Shown: positions 34,701 through 49,700 of the stretch, in pieces | Layout: every line of letters starts with the position of its first letter | Numbering within the stretch: the stretch's first letter is position 1 | Source: Nymphalis io | Lineage: Eukaryota; Arthropoda; Insecta; Lepidoptera; Nymphalidae | Reading direction: 5' to 3' | DNA: 64,000 nucleotides | NCBI RefSeq assembly: GCF_905147045.1 | Contig: NC_065904.1 | Coordinates: 5,084,001 to 5,148,000 of the forward strand | The notes under the pieces: generated by a model | What the model was told of the DNA's origin: nothing | The model's database searches: none | Seen by the model: only the letters and a program-made list of their open reading frames with translations | Translations under genes and position numbers: made by a program

Positions 34701-37700
34701 AATATTTCTTTTGATATTTCAATGTTTTTTTCTTACCTTCTTCTGTTGTAGTGACTTGCACCAACTGGCTGGGTTCGCTTTGTCCAAGTCTGTTTTCAGC
34801 GATAATTCTTAAGTGATAGGATGTAGCCGGTTGTAGATTCTGCACACTCGCTGATGTCACGCTGCCGGGTACTATGACTTTTTGTGGTGTGGTCGGCCAC
34901 GACTCTGTAATTTTGATTGAGTTACTTGCGAAATTCTAATCATTTTAGTTTCTCAATTTTTGCGAAATACGTTGAGATTAAGGGAAATTTTCTAGAAAAT
35001 TATTATTTTGCAAGACAGCAATTAGAGAATTAAAAAGTCCGAAATTTTCATTAACAACCCTTGCAAAAGTAGTTGCGTAGTAGTCGTTTGCGATTATTTA
35101 TGAAAATTTTTAATGAAATTTATAGACCCTATTATTTGTTGATGTGTTTTAGATTTTAATAGTGTGAGAATAATGATTCCATCTTCGATGACACTCATAT
35201 ACAACGTGTACCCAACTAAGACTCCATTGCGAGAAGCGGGGGGAAGCCATGACACTAAAATTTTATTTCGCGATGATACGACCGATATTATGCCTACCTG
35301 GAGCTTCTTTATATTGAACGATGTAGTTGATGATAGGGCTATTTCCCGCATATGGTTGTGTCCAAGATATTTGTATAGATCTGGATTGCTGGTCTATAAT
35401 TCTTATGTTCTTCGGCATTTCTGGAACCTAAAAGTTTAGTGTAAGTTAACATAGTGCGAAATTTTATTACGTAATTGCTAATACGGGTTTAATATGTACA
35501 ACGTTTTGGAATATTTTGGAAATCACTGTGTTTCACTTTAAAACAACAACACTTTGAAACTTTGTTGCTAATATAGGAAAAATTTACTTTATTTGTTTAA
35601 TTTTTTTTTTAATAAAAATAAAATAAACTTTAAATCAATTTAACTTAAACTTAATTTGTTTTGATAACTCTTTGTTCGATTTTATTAATGTAATAATAAT
35701 AATATCCTGGGACTTTTTTACATACGGCCATCTGATTCCAAATTCAGCTTGTACAGAGCTTGTACTATGGAAACCAGACAACTGATATACTACATATACT
35801 ATTTTTCTTTTGTATCTTAAATAGATAATTACACCCAGACTCAGGACAAACAGACATGTTCATGCACACAAACATCTGTCCTGGGTGGGAATCGAACCCA
35901 CAACCTTCGGCGTGAAAGGCAAGCATTCACCAACCACGCCAACCGGCTCGTCTTCAGGTTACTAGGTCCTTAATATAATTTCTAACCTCCTGAACAACAA
36001 GATGTATCAGCATTTCATCCTGACCATACGCATTAGAAGCGCGACAGGTCAACGCTCCTGTGTCCTGTCGGTAGGTCTGCAGTATACTTAGTTCTGATAC
36101 CAAACCGTCGTCCAGAACCTGTTCCCTTATTGTGTAACTAAAAATGAAAAAGTTTTTAATATTATAGCAACGATCAGAAGTCTAGGTACATTCCCTAGAT
36201 TAGAATTGATAGCAACATTAATAGCAAGTAACTACTTTTTGTATATCAATTATAATTATTATTGTAAGAGCTGTTAATAGATTTTTAATTTTATAATTTA
36301 TATGTATATTAAATCCTTCTTATGTCTCTTTTAAAAATCCACATAGCTTAAGCTAAGTTCTAGCAATGCGAGAGTAAACAATAGACAGTCAATTTATTAA
36401 TTTAACGAACCGTTGGTCGAGGTGGTGTGCGATCGTGTGGTGGTGGGGACTTCGCCAGCTTACTTCTAGGGGTGCGTCACCTGAAGCAGCGCATTGTAGA
36501 TGAGCCGCTTCACCAGCTGTCACTTGCACAGTTTTACTCTTCATGGGGAAACGTGCTGGGGCTGTGAAAGTGTGTTTGAAATTATGTCAAGGTTTTAAAT
36601 ATATTATGCTGTATATAAAATAGTAGTAATTATATCGCTTATTTGGATTCATTATGTACCTTTTCTTATCTTAATATGGATGATAATAAGTTAAATGTAT
36701 TAACTTAATTTTTGTATTTTACATTGTACCTAAACATAATTTTAAATGTTCTAATCAAATAACGAATTTTAGTGTATGAGATAAATTAATTAGATACGAG
36801 AGAACAGCAAAACAGCAGAATCCTTTATTGTATAAATTGTAAAAATAGTTTGCTTATATTATGTATTTTTAATCTCATCCTTGCTGTATTAGAAAATTGT
36901 AATGTAAATAATACTTCATTTTTAGTATATTAAAATGAGTATGTTTAGTTTTTATTCATTGAGTATTATATAATAATAATATTAGTATATAATAATAATA
37001 ATAAAATCCTGGGACATTTTTCACGCACGGCCTGATCTGATCCCAAATTAAGCTTGTACAGGGCTTGTGCTATGGAAACCAGACAACTGATATACTACAT
37101 ATACTATTTTTCTTTTGTAAATACATACTTATATATATAATTACACCCAAACTCAGGACAAACAGACATGTTCATGCACACAAATGTCTGTCCTGGGTGG
37201 GAATCGAAACCACAACCTTCGGCGTGAAAGGCAAGTATCTACCAACCACGCCAACCGGCTCGTCAAATAATAATAATAATAGGTTTAATGTAGTCACTAC
37301 TCCACGCCTTCTATTTCTCTATGATTATTTTTTCACTGTTCATATTTTAATCATGAACATATTATTATGTATTTATCAAGTTATATTGTAATTCATAATA
37401 AACAGTAACTTAACATTCCGAAGGTGTAACTTCGAACTACATTAGAAGCTATGTGCTAAAAACAAAGGTACGATAAAATGAAATTGGCTGAACACGATTC
37501 GCTCGAATGCTCAAATGTTTACAAACCGTCCGATACGTGACCGTAGCGGAGGTCCGAACTGAGAAAACTCCTAGCCAGTGCCAAAACACCTACAAACTTG
37601 TTAGTTTTGCATAAATTGAACCCCTGTTTTACTTCGGCTCACGAATAATCCATGTTAATATTTACGTAATGTTTGTTTGGCTTGTTCAGATTGAATACTG

Positions 37701-40700
37701 AAGTGGTATAACAATCGAATGTTATCAATTCGGATTGAATCGACGTGTTTGGGAAGATAAATTAGTTATAAGATAAGCTATGTCGCATATAAAATTAATA
37801 ATGATCTGATTCTGAAACATAATAACACTGCCCCATTTATATATTTGATGTAGAAACTAAAGGTTTTTTTTTTGTTTTATTTTATTTACATTGTATGTAC
37901 ATTGTTGTTTCATTATTTATTTATTGTTAACAGACGTTGCATTTACGATTATGCCCTATTGAACTGCAATCTCTGGTTTAGTATTCAACGCGGGATTGGC
38001 GGTTTAGACGCTCCGGTGCGGTGCCGGCGCGACACCGGTGCAGCTGGGATGCGATTTTATTTGTACACAGTATTGTGGTCCGGCACTTGTGCAGCTACAG
38101 TTCACGTTACTGATACATATGTTTTACTGTCACACCGTTACTTTTTGTATTTTAACAATATCCAGATATCTGGTAAGCAATTCATTTCAATTCTTATATT
38201 ATTTTCTTGTAAATAATAAGATACAGTTAAAAATCATCAAAATCAAATCCTTAATCCACATACATACATATATCCACCTCAAATATCATAAATGTAGTAT
38301 AAAAGTTTAGATTGCTTAAAATAATCAATAGGAAAGTAAAAAATCGATAGATTTTCTAGGTGGTAGGGCTTCGTGCAAGCCCGTCTGGGTAGGTTATACC
38401 CACTCATCAGATATTCTACCGCTAAATAGCAATACTTAATATTGTTGTGTTCCAGTTTGAAGGATGAGTGAGCTAATGTAACTACAAGCACAATGGACAT
38501 AATATCTTTGTTCCCACGGTTGGTGGCCTATTGGCGAAGTAAGGAATGGTTAATATTTCTTACATCGCTAATGTCTATGTGCGGTGGTGACCACTTAACA
38601 TCAGGTGGCCCATTCACCCGTCCGTTTACCGATAACATAAAAAAAATTCCAAGTAAGTCTTGGACTTGTAGTACATATGAAGGCTGTTACTAATGTCACT
38701 GTAATGTTAATGATTAGCTAGTCGTTATAATCTGTCTAAACAATAAAATTAAATAGCGATAAACGTAAATCAAATTACTAACACAGCACAGTTCGCGGTG
38801 CGACGACGTTGTAATGGATAGAGATATATTTGCTCCACAAAAGCCAATATCACCGAATACAAACACGTACACGGAGTTATTCTAGTGGAAGCCAACTGTC
38901 TCGTTTTCCAATAAAGAGGAGACGTATTGCGACGTACGACCATTGAGTTTTCTGCACAAACGCGTCGACTTCCGTCGCCAACAATTGAACCGCCTTTGTT
39001 GTCTTCTTGGATTTCTCTAATTACCTTATAAAATATTTTATACGTGATCGCTGCATATAGTAATTGAAGATAATTGGTTATCTGTCGGTCTAATTTCCTA
39101 TAAAATGCCTACTTTTTGGAGGTATTTTATGTTAAAATAATTAATATATATTTATATGGTGTTATGACTAAAATTAGGTATTCGTTGTAAGCTTTAAATA
39201 TGAATTTTGATGACATTATCGTCTTGACTGATAACCAGACATTTTTTCGTTTTTGATACGAGCTGCCCAGGCAGTGTAGTCAAAGATCCACGCATATCCA
39301 TTAAGATTTTAAAATATAATGAAATTAAAAAAAAATGGTGTTGTTATCTTGGTTTTTAAAAACGAAAAGAAGTACGAAATGTATAAATAAAAAAAAATAC
39401 ATGTTTAATTATGAGGTAAAGATTTTAAAGTACATAAACAACTCCAAGCTTTATGGTCAATAAAGCTGCCGTGAGCACTAAAATAATAATCGAACCTATG
39501 TTTAGATATTGTAAAAGTTTTCATATAAATTATTTCATATAATATAATTCAGGAATTACACGACAATTGTAATCAATCCATGAAAATATCTGCAAGAAAA
39601 TATTTGTTGAATGATGTAGCTAGATTTGTCTAACTTTAGTAAAAAATAATTGAAACGATAAAGTCAAGAAACTCTTCAACTTAAGTTTAAACTTATTTCG
39701 TTTTTAATTTTTGTATGAATCTGAGTTTTATAGGAAGCTGCCTTCCTGTCCAAGCAGATGAAGTTATTCTCAAACAATACTTAATAAAGAAAACTGCGGA
39801 GACAATACGTCGCAAAAACTTGGCACTTTATACCATTGTCTGAGGTAATTTTATTATTCCATACTAAAACAATATTGGAACTTTTCCTCACAATATTATT
39901 TACAGGCGAGTGATTTGATATCACGTTATATAAAGAATTTGAAAATATATTGCACAGTAAATTTTACATAAATATTCTATTTCTGTTTTTTCTTACTCGT
40001 ATTTTAAATAAAATTCTATATTTTTATGCATTGTATTTTAAAATGCCCTTTCGCATTTTAAAATGCACATAAATAATAATAATTAAATATATAATAATTT
40101 AAAACTAAATTACGTAATGGTTAATAAAATAACAACTATAGATAGAGATAGACAGACAACTTATATTATACACGTGTTATAAAATAAGTTCAAGAATTAA
40201 TCGATCGAAGAAATAGTTAAGAAAATACCTTTTAATTCTTCATAAAATTTTATTATTTTCAGATCTCGTATCAGCAATAAGAAATAAAGAATTTTCATTC
40301 AACCAGCGCGTGACCAACGCAAAAGAATCCTACTATCAGAACATTCCAGACGTTTGGTATTTATCTAAAAAAGATTCCGCATTTCTTGCTGGAATAAAGA
40401 TCCAGCTATGAGTAGTTTTCTTTTTCTATCAACTTAATTAACTTTTTATTAAAATTAAATTTATTTAAAGTGACTTCACAATTTAATTTGTTTGTAATAA
40501 ATTACTCGAGGAACATTTCCATGAAACTAGACTTTCGTAAAAAAACACTTGAATATTTTATTAATTCATTAGAATTGTCATCTGTAGTATTCGTTGATTT
40601 TATCCCGACCCGGTAAAATACAATTAATATATCCAGTTGATCTTAAGCTCGAGGATATGACGTTAACGTTGTAATCTATGGACGTTAATAAGTTATCATT

Positions 40701-43700
40701 ATTCATTTAATACATATAAGTAGCTTTTTATTTTCCCGGATTTCTATAGTGTCTAAAGATTTTCGTTTGGCCACAAAAATACTTGATGGAAGGTAATAAG
40801 GGAGTTTAAGATGAGAATTGTGAATTAATAGGATGTTGATGACATAGAACTTAGACTCTTAACTTTCACATCTTTGTGTCGAAAGTAAATAAGTTATAAA
40901 TCTATACTAATAATATAAATGCGAAAGTAGTTTTCTCTGTCTGTTACGCTTTCAAGTCTAAATCACTAAACCGATTTTGATAAAATTTGGTATAAAACAA
41001 GCTTGAACCCCATAGGCTACTTTTTTATCTAATCCTCTCCCCCTAAAGTATATAACATGAATGATATAGCTCGCGAAATATAGTATTATTATTATGCTGC
41101 TAGAATAAATTATAACTCACCGTTGACTTTGAAGAAGATAAGCTTGCTCAATCCTGCACCGATGTCGTTCCTTGCTTCACACAAGTAGTGACCTTCGCTG
41201 TCCTTAGCGACCCGTTCAAAGACGAGCGAGCCATTCTCGAGAACACGAGAACTGCCTTCGAACATGAAATCCTTATATTCACCTGGAGTGTTACCTGTTG
41301 AAGATTTTTAAAAGTTGCATTAGTAATTAGTAAAAAATTTAAATTATATTAAATAAGATTATTTTTTGTAAAATTGCAATTGTTATTATTTTTTAAAGCA
41401 ACAGCTCGTAGGTGTCAAACAACGGAGCGAAGGCTTCTTTTTCTCTTGCGGAGAAGGTTTGTAGCTTATTTTTTAACGCTGTTGCGGGTAGGTCGATATA
41501 TATGGCAAAATAACATCCGACACTTGCAGGTTTCCTCGCGATTTTTGCCTTCGGTTACTTTAGCACACGGTGATTTATACATAAATTAAACACATGGAAA
41601 CTCATTACCTTTTCCAGTTATGAAATCATCTACGGTTAAAATTAACTTATTCTATAGACTATTTCGTAAAAGTAAAAGAAATTGTAATTTCTTAAAAAGA
41701 TATTATTATAAATAATTAACCAAACAAATATATTTTCCTCATTATTATCATCTTTTAACCGTACATAATTTTGATGAGACTGCTTTATATATATTTTTGT
41801 AAGTTGAAAGCAACAATTTAGTCTATATGGCAACCTAAAATATGCACAATATATAAAAGCCAATATATTCAATTTCTACTGTATAATTAGAAGGTTATTC
41901 TAGGGTCAAATTGTCGATCAGTCAGAACGTCACGATTAAGATGGAAAGGGTACCCGCTGGTTTTTTAATGGGTATTCCGATGTTCGGGGCGCACTCGGCG
42001 CCTTGGACATCGGCGAGCCCCCCACTGTTCCCGTGTGGGAAACGCGTAACGAGTTTTTCCAGCGTAAAAAAGGGTCAAATTGTCACTAGAAACAGAAAAT
42101 AATAATGGATCGTCTTTTTTTTATTCTCAACTTACCAACAGCTTTTTTCCAAGTGATATTCGGCTTGGGATAACCATCAGCTTGGCATTGCAAAGTAACA
42201 TCCTGACCCGCTGCTACTGCCACATCTGTCGGTTCCAGTCGCCATCGCGGCGGAACTATATAAAAAAATATTGCATGTGTGATTCAGACTTTCGTCACAA
42301 GGATATATCAAAACTACATTAAGATCTTACCATTTACTGTTAACGGTACCGTGAATCGTTCAGATCCCGCAACGTTTGAAGCTATGCACGTATAATTTCC
42401 GCTGTGGAGTGACGTTATGTGTTCAATCACAAGTGATGCGCTGTATTCGTCCATTCTCCTTGTTATTATACCACTTGGAGCGTATGGCGATGACGTCACA
42501 GGCTGTCCATTTTTCTCCCAACGGAATGCAATTGGCAAATCGCCTTCCAATATCTGACAGGAAATAGCCGCTCTCATTCCCTCCCTCAATAAATTCGTCA
42601 ACGGCTGAATCGGCAATATCTTTGGTCGCACTGGTAAACAAACAATAATTACAAAACTGTACAGTCCGATTCTTAATTCTATTTAATCCGTTAAAAAATT
42701 TCTAGTCACGTAACAATATTCAGGCCCTGTTGTTTTTTTACGAATAATTAGTGAGAAATCTTTTGCTACAGTTCAGGAATTTTAAATATCGTCTCGGGGT
42801 CTTTTCGGGGTTTTTTATTTCCCTTATAACCGAGAAAGTTTAAAGCTCCGTAGGTACCAGTAGAATGGTAAACGTGATAACCTTAATGAATTACGGATGA
42901 GTAATTTCAGTCTCTTGAATTCGTGATTTTATGGAGCTTTAAATCTTGTTTGGGGAAATGAGACAGTTTATGTCAAAATTCAGCTTCAACATTAGAATCG
43001 AGTTGAGACATAAAACATTTCTATTAGTTTTTTGATTTATGAAAGCTCCTGATAAAGTTTTATTTGGCAACGTTCCTACGAAAATAAAGCCTAGAAAATA
43101 TGTAACTATTGTAGTAAAAAATATAGGAGGTGCGTAATAAATTTTACGGTTACAAAAATAACTTAATTACATATTTAAGTTCAATTATTGAAAAAAGAAA
43201 TAAAAATAATTTACTTTTATTGTTCGATATATTTAGATAAAAATATTTTAGTTTTCATATTTTTTTGCGTTTGGATAATATACATTCGGTTTATTATTAA
43301 GCATACTGTGGAAAAAAAATCCCCCTGTCCCTGCGAGCGACGTCCTTAAGGAATAATTAATGATAATTATAAATATACATTTTCGACTAATCTCTCTTAT
43401 TTCGGTGGTAACGTGTCTGTTAATTGATTAATTATTTTCGTATAATGTTTATATATATATAGGTACAGGATTATGTGTAAAGAATAAATAACGTCGCAGG
43501 ATCATATTACTAATATCATAAGCCATAGAACAAATGTTGTTGCTTGAGCAATATGTTACAATATATAGTAATATGTTCTTGCAAAGATTTATTACGTTTT
43601 ATAAATAACTGTTTTCTCGTTTACAATTATATATTTATGCAGCTAATTCATGGTATGAGAATAATAGTGTGAATTACTCGATGAACCCCATTTGGTTATA

Positions 43701-46700
43701 TCGATCGATCGTTTGGTATATAAAATATACATAAAAATAGGTCATGTAAAAACCATCCGCCGTGAGCACTAAAATATTTAAAAAAGAGTTGTTCTCATAT
43801 AGGCTTTAATTTAAAGCTTATCGTTAATCTTAGTTTAATTCTCCCTATTATAATAAGCAATAATAAAATGTACAACAATTTTCGATGTTAGTTTACTAAT
43901 AACTATATAACTTACCTAATATTTGCACTTCTACATCTCTCCGTGCTACGTGTCGTTGTCTGTTGGCTGCTTGGCAGGTGTATGTCCCAGCATCTTCTCC
44001 TCTTTGCGTCTGCTCTACTATAAGGGTTCCGTTTGGAAACACCTTCTGTCGGCGGTTTAAGGGAAGAGTTTGACCATCTGAAATTTATATCATTTATTAA
44101 GACCAAATAAAAAAAATACAGAAACCATAACTGGCAACATTTTAAGTCACTGATTACACATATATATTGGGGTTATATATATGGGTATATTGCACATGGT
44201 TGGCAAACATGGTATATTGCAGTAATTATTAGGTGTCGTAATACTGAATAGTTTTATGTTAAAAGTTACGAAATAAAACTTAGTTTTTTAATTGCATTTT
44301 ATGATATTTTACTCATAATACAAAATTCAGAGTTGAATTTATAAAAATATTTGCTACTGTTTGAGTTAAAAGTTGTTCCGAAATATGACGCGCTTTCTGG
44401 CCAGCTCCGTAAATATTAAGTTGTGTTTAACTTTTTATATTAAACGGAAAAGGTCGTTCAAAATAAATATTCAGTTTAAAAACTTTTTAGGTGTTTTTTA
44501 TGGCGGACAAAAAATATTCCACAATACTAGATATTTTTCATCCTTATGTATGTTATAATTATTTGAAATAACGAATATCTTTTTCTAATACTATATAATA
44601 TTAAAATAAATATATCGTATTACGATGATAATGGGATCACAATTTGAATTTGATAACTAGTTAGAAGCGAACTTTTCTAGTATCGTCAAGGAAATAATAA
44701 AGTCATTTAAAGACCTCAGCTTAATGAGAGTTTTCTATGAAAAGATAGAATCATTGTTGACAAGGGTCGCTGAGGAAAAGGAAAATTACAAGGGAGTGAC
44801 CGACGAGTCTTAATTTGATCTTCCTCGGTAATTCTGTTAAACGAGCTAAGGATTTTACGCTCTGATATTTCCTTTATATCCCTTTGATCTAGAGGTAAAG
44901 TGTCGTGAGAAAAGAGTAATTCGATGTTTGTAACTTAACTGAGTTGTTATGGTATTTTGAGGAAGATTAGTATTTGTAACCTTGTAAATGTTTATTTTAA
45001 GGAACGAGAAAGTATAAAAAAATATAGTTTACTTGATACGCTATTGTCGAAAGATTAAGTATTAATATTGACTGCCTCGTTCAAATCTGCCTCGTGCCTG
45101 GGTTCAAACTCCAGGTCGGGCCAATAAAAAGTTATTGGGTTTTTCTGCCAAAGAATTTGAGTAGCAGCCCGGATCCTGGAAGTTGGAAGTTTGTACACTC
45201 TCGTGCTTCGAAAAGCATGTCCTCCGCCGGAACTCTTTCCGATCTTGTCGGATTGCAGTCCCATTGGATTATGAAAGTGGGCGATTAGAGAGTGCATTTT
45301 GTGTTTGCGCACACACTTGTGCGCTATAATATGTCCTGTGCAGATGGATAATCTCTCTTAAGATAGGTCGTCGTATTCGGTCAGGGGGGCATTATTTTAT
45401 GTTTAACTACTTATGTTAATATATATTTTTTAAATCATTGAAAAAGATTTACTATTCTACGTAGGTTGTATAACGTGTTATTTAAAAATGATGTATAATC
45501 CTACTCGTAGTATATAAAAAATACTAACGTCAATGTAGGGCATTGTTAGGTCACAATGAAATTGTCATATATTTTTCTAGAAAGTGTAAACAGTTTCAGA
45601 AATGCTGACGTCATAGAGGCTTTCAAACAACTCTTTTTATATTTTCGCATTCGCTTACTCGCCCTAGTTTCCTTAACGACCTGTTGCTAGGAGAAAGTTA
45701 CCCGGTGTCTCCCTTGAGTTTAATTCGATACTCTTTCGGCAAAGTGTCCTTACAAATTCTTACAAATACTTACAAATTCTTATATAAGTAACGAATTTGA
45801 TTTTACGTTACTGTTCTTACAATTGTTGCATTCATCGTTCACTTACATTATTATATGGAGTAATTTTACGTAAATATATGTTGTATAGTATAATCACTGG
45901 AAATGAGCCACTGTAATTACAGTACAAGGGAAATAACAATTAAGGTCACGGTTGGCAGCGCAATGGCTATGTAAGGCATGACTAATGTCTTACAATACCA
46001 ATTTCAATGAACAGACGTGGCCATTTATATTCAAGTAGGCTATTTTGCTCTCTTGCTGTCTTTCTTTTATTTCTATGATATTTAGAATTTGTATGCGGAG
46101 CTTAAATTGAAGTATTTTTACATTTATATGAGATTATGAATATTTACAGTCAATTATTTAGCAAGTGAACCTAAATAAATAATTTAAAATTCTGAAACAA
46201 TAAATTATGTAATAATTATAATATTAAGTATTATGTATCATTAAATCTAGTAAGTTTAACAATACATAATATAGCAATATTCATTGCTAGTCCCTCAAGG
46301 GTTTCATTGCGTTAAATTTTAATTAAAAATGCATGTTTCATACATATTGTCATAATGGTTGACGTGGTTAATATTCTGCTCTTTATTGTTGCATCGTGAA
46401 CTTTAATAGTCTATAATGTTCAAAGTAAACTAAGTTTTGCTGTTAGTTCCTCTGGTGAGGAAATAGGAGTTTATTCCACCACGCTGCTTCAATCGTTGAT
46501 ACACATGGGGCAGAAATACATTCGACACTAATTATCCATATGGAATGTAAGTGGTGCTTGTCGGAGTTGTAACCAGCTTTTAGGTTAAGATCCACGTGTA
46601 TCTAATTGTGTTTTACTGGTCCTCGGATTAGCACATCCAAAAATTTATACTCAACCAGCTTTAATATGCTCATCACAAGATCTCCGAAAGTGTAGGTATG

Positions 46701-49700
46701 CAATATTATTGTAATACACGCAAATCCTATTCAAATTTTTCAACACAACCGAAAACCTATTTTTGATATCCGAAATATGGAACATTAGCTTTTAACTAAA
46801 TTAAAAAATTGGGGTTATCTGTATGAATTTTAGCCTTACGAAGCTGGGACGGGCAGCTAGTATTATAACAACATACAATTCAAACGCTAAATTTGTTTCC
46901 TAAGGCGAATAATAAAGTTATTTTAAAATTATACATTAATAGGAACATGATCTATGTGAAATATTTTCTCAATTATATTTTTTATTTAGTTAATAATTTA
47001 TTAGTCATATGTATAATGTTATACGAGGTTACATTGTATCTTTATACATTATATCCTTTAAAATAAACACATGATACAAGAGGCCGCTGTCCCATTGATT
47101 GAAATAAATCTTAATATAACCGACAAAGGTCCACATTTTGTCCCTTTACGCATTTGATTTGTATCTTTGCTATCAAAAAGACAAATAGTTATTTGTTATG
47201 TCACTATTTCTATATAATTCCTCTTTTTATTTATAAAATATAATGTTAATATCATGTTTATTTTGTCATCTATATCTTTCATCTGATTGAATTATTGCTT
47301 AGTAGGTCGCTAATATTTTACTTTTAAGATTTTGTCTTGGAATTTAAAAAACGAGACGTTTTTTTTCTGGTAAGTCATTTTACATTCTATTCGAATTAAA
47401 TAATAAAAAAATAAGTCAATTTATATATTTTTAATTACTGTATTCGGCTTAAGTAGTTCCCAATGAGAAAGTTATTTAAAAGAACGTTTCACATTCTGAA
47501 GCCTTTCACATTCAAGCTCCTTGTTCTGAAGAGTTTTCTTATGAAAATCCCTCCATATTTCTTTCTATACTACGCCTTTCTATTTGTTCGAGACCTCTTT
47601 TATTCCAGCAGAAAAATCTTTACTAAATTATTTTATTAAAACATTTTTTTTTCTAGTACTTACTCTATTATATATTAGAATAATTCGTTATTTATCATAA
47701 AAATATATAATATATACTAATATTGTGATGCTGGAGAGATTTTTTTCTTTTTTTGAACTTGTTATAATAAATGTAAAAATAATTTAGTATAGTATAGTCT
47801 AAAAAAAAAAAGACGAGATGGCCCTGTGGTAAGAACGCGTGAATCTTAACCGATGATCGTGGGTTCAAACCCGGGCAAGCACCACTGAATTTTCATGTGC
47901 TTAATTTGTGATTATAATTCATCTCGTGCTTTACGGTGAAGGAAAACATCGTGAGGAAACCTGCATGTGTCTAATTTCACTGAAATTCTGCCACATGTGA
48001 ATTCTACCAACCCGCATTGGAGCAGCGTGGTGGAATAAGCTCCAAACCTTCTCCTCAAAAAGAGGAGAGGAGGCCTTTAGCCCAGCAGTGGGACATTCAC
48101 AGGCTGTTACGGTTACGGTTACGGTATAGTCTATAACATAACTGTGATTAATTTTAATAATTATATTTTACATCAAGTTTTTTTCATTATTTAGAATGTA
48201 TAACAATAGTGTTATACTTGTAACGAATTTATGTACTTGTTCTTATTTACATATGTTTTTATATTCGTGGAACATAATATCTGCACGTTCTGTTCAACGA
48301 AAAAACATTCTTGTGTATAAAATATCGCATAGATGGATCTACGATAGTCTGCTCATATGCCTTATTGACATATACATGAGATAAACTATTGGAAATATTG
48401 GTTAATTGAATAATATATATATTGAATTTGTTATGTCGATTAGGTATCAAGCTTTTAAGTGTATTTTTTTAGAAATCATTTAATTTATATTTGTATGACG
48501 AATTGTAATAATATATGTATATTAAGCAAAGCAGAAAATCTCAACACAACAATAATATACATTATTCAAAAAATAGTTTATTATAATAATCGGATTTTTA
48601 TACAAACCTCTTTCCCAAGAAACCGACTCAATTGGATAACCGGCAACTGGGCATTTTATGTTCAGGTCACTGCCTGCAACAGCCGTTACTTTAGGCATTT
48701 CTCGTATGTATGGTAGGCCGTAAACGTTAACCCTGGCTGCATGCACCGCTTTACCGGCGGAGTTGCTGGCAACACAAGCATATTCTCCGCCATCTTGTTC
48801 TGTCATTCTGCTGACGTTAAGATGGCTGACAACATCGTCTTGAAGTGTCACGTGTTGTCCCACTACAAATCTGTTTAAAATAATAATAAAATAATAAAGA
48901 ATGAAGTTTTTATATATTTTGAATTTTTTATTTTATATTATCGATTTACTTACCTTGAGTTAGTAGGAATAGGAAAACCATCTAATAACCAAGTGAATTG
49001 CGGTGGTGGGTGACCCATTGCGACACATTTGAGAGACACGCTCGGTCCAGGCTGCAATGTTTGTTCAGAGAACCAGTATACCAGCTCCGGTTTTGATTCT
49101 GTGGACAATAGCTTTAAATTAGCAATCATGCATAGAGTAATCCAAGTCAATCTTAATAATGACCTTGTAATTTATTCAATTTCCCTTCATTGTAAAGTGT
49201 AATCGTTAGGAGAATATTTATCATAGGAGACTGTAGGCTAGAGTGGTAAACACACTTAACCCCTCGTTTGCCGCATCACATATCATGAGAAATGCTGTAT
49301 CTGCCGCCGATTTATCGGGTGAAAGAGAAAGAACATATAACTAAGAAAGAGATAGTTTTTTTCTGTCTCTTTCTTCGGTCGCACGCTATGATTTGGTATA
49401 TCCAGGTGTAAACTTTATATTGACAATATTATCGAAAGTATAAAATTTGTGTATACTCTTTTTCATCACTAGCTCTCATGTCCAGATATTTTTTAATATT
49501 TGTTGAATAAAAGTCAGTGTTTTACTCATTTATTATGATTGTTTTCACTTTTTTACAACAAAATTTTAATTACGTTAATTGTATTAGATTTAACACAAAG
49601 TGAAAATACCATAGAACCACAATATTAATTGACGTTTTAAGCATCGCGAGGAAACCTGCATGTGTCTAATTTCGTTGAAATTATGCCACATGTGTATTCT

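Larger units (their letters stand above)
36562..41120. other. 4.6-kb Dscam-family intron between Ig8 and Ig9
   Basis: Contains a family D SINE (36995-37266), a family A SINE (38358-38647) and an interspersed repeat end (40908-41060). Short plus-strand open segments near 38814-39020, 39734-39843 and 40263-40411 look coding-like by eye but do not join into a gene I can support. Confidence 0.6.
44078..48607. other. 4.5-kb Dscam-family intron within Ig6
   Basis: Contains a family C SINE (45071-45397), a family A remnant (45899-46068), a family B remnant (46442-46620) and a full family B SINE (47811-48125). The rest is AT-rich with nothing recognisable. Confidence 0.7.
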
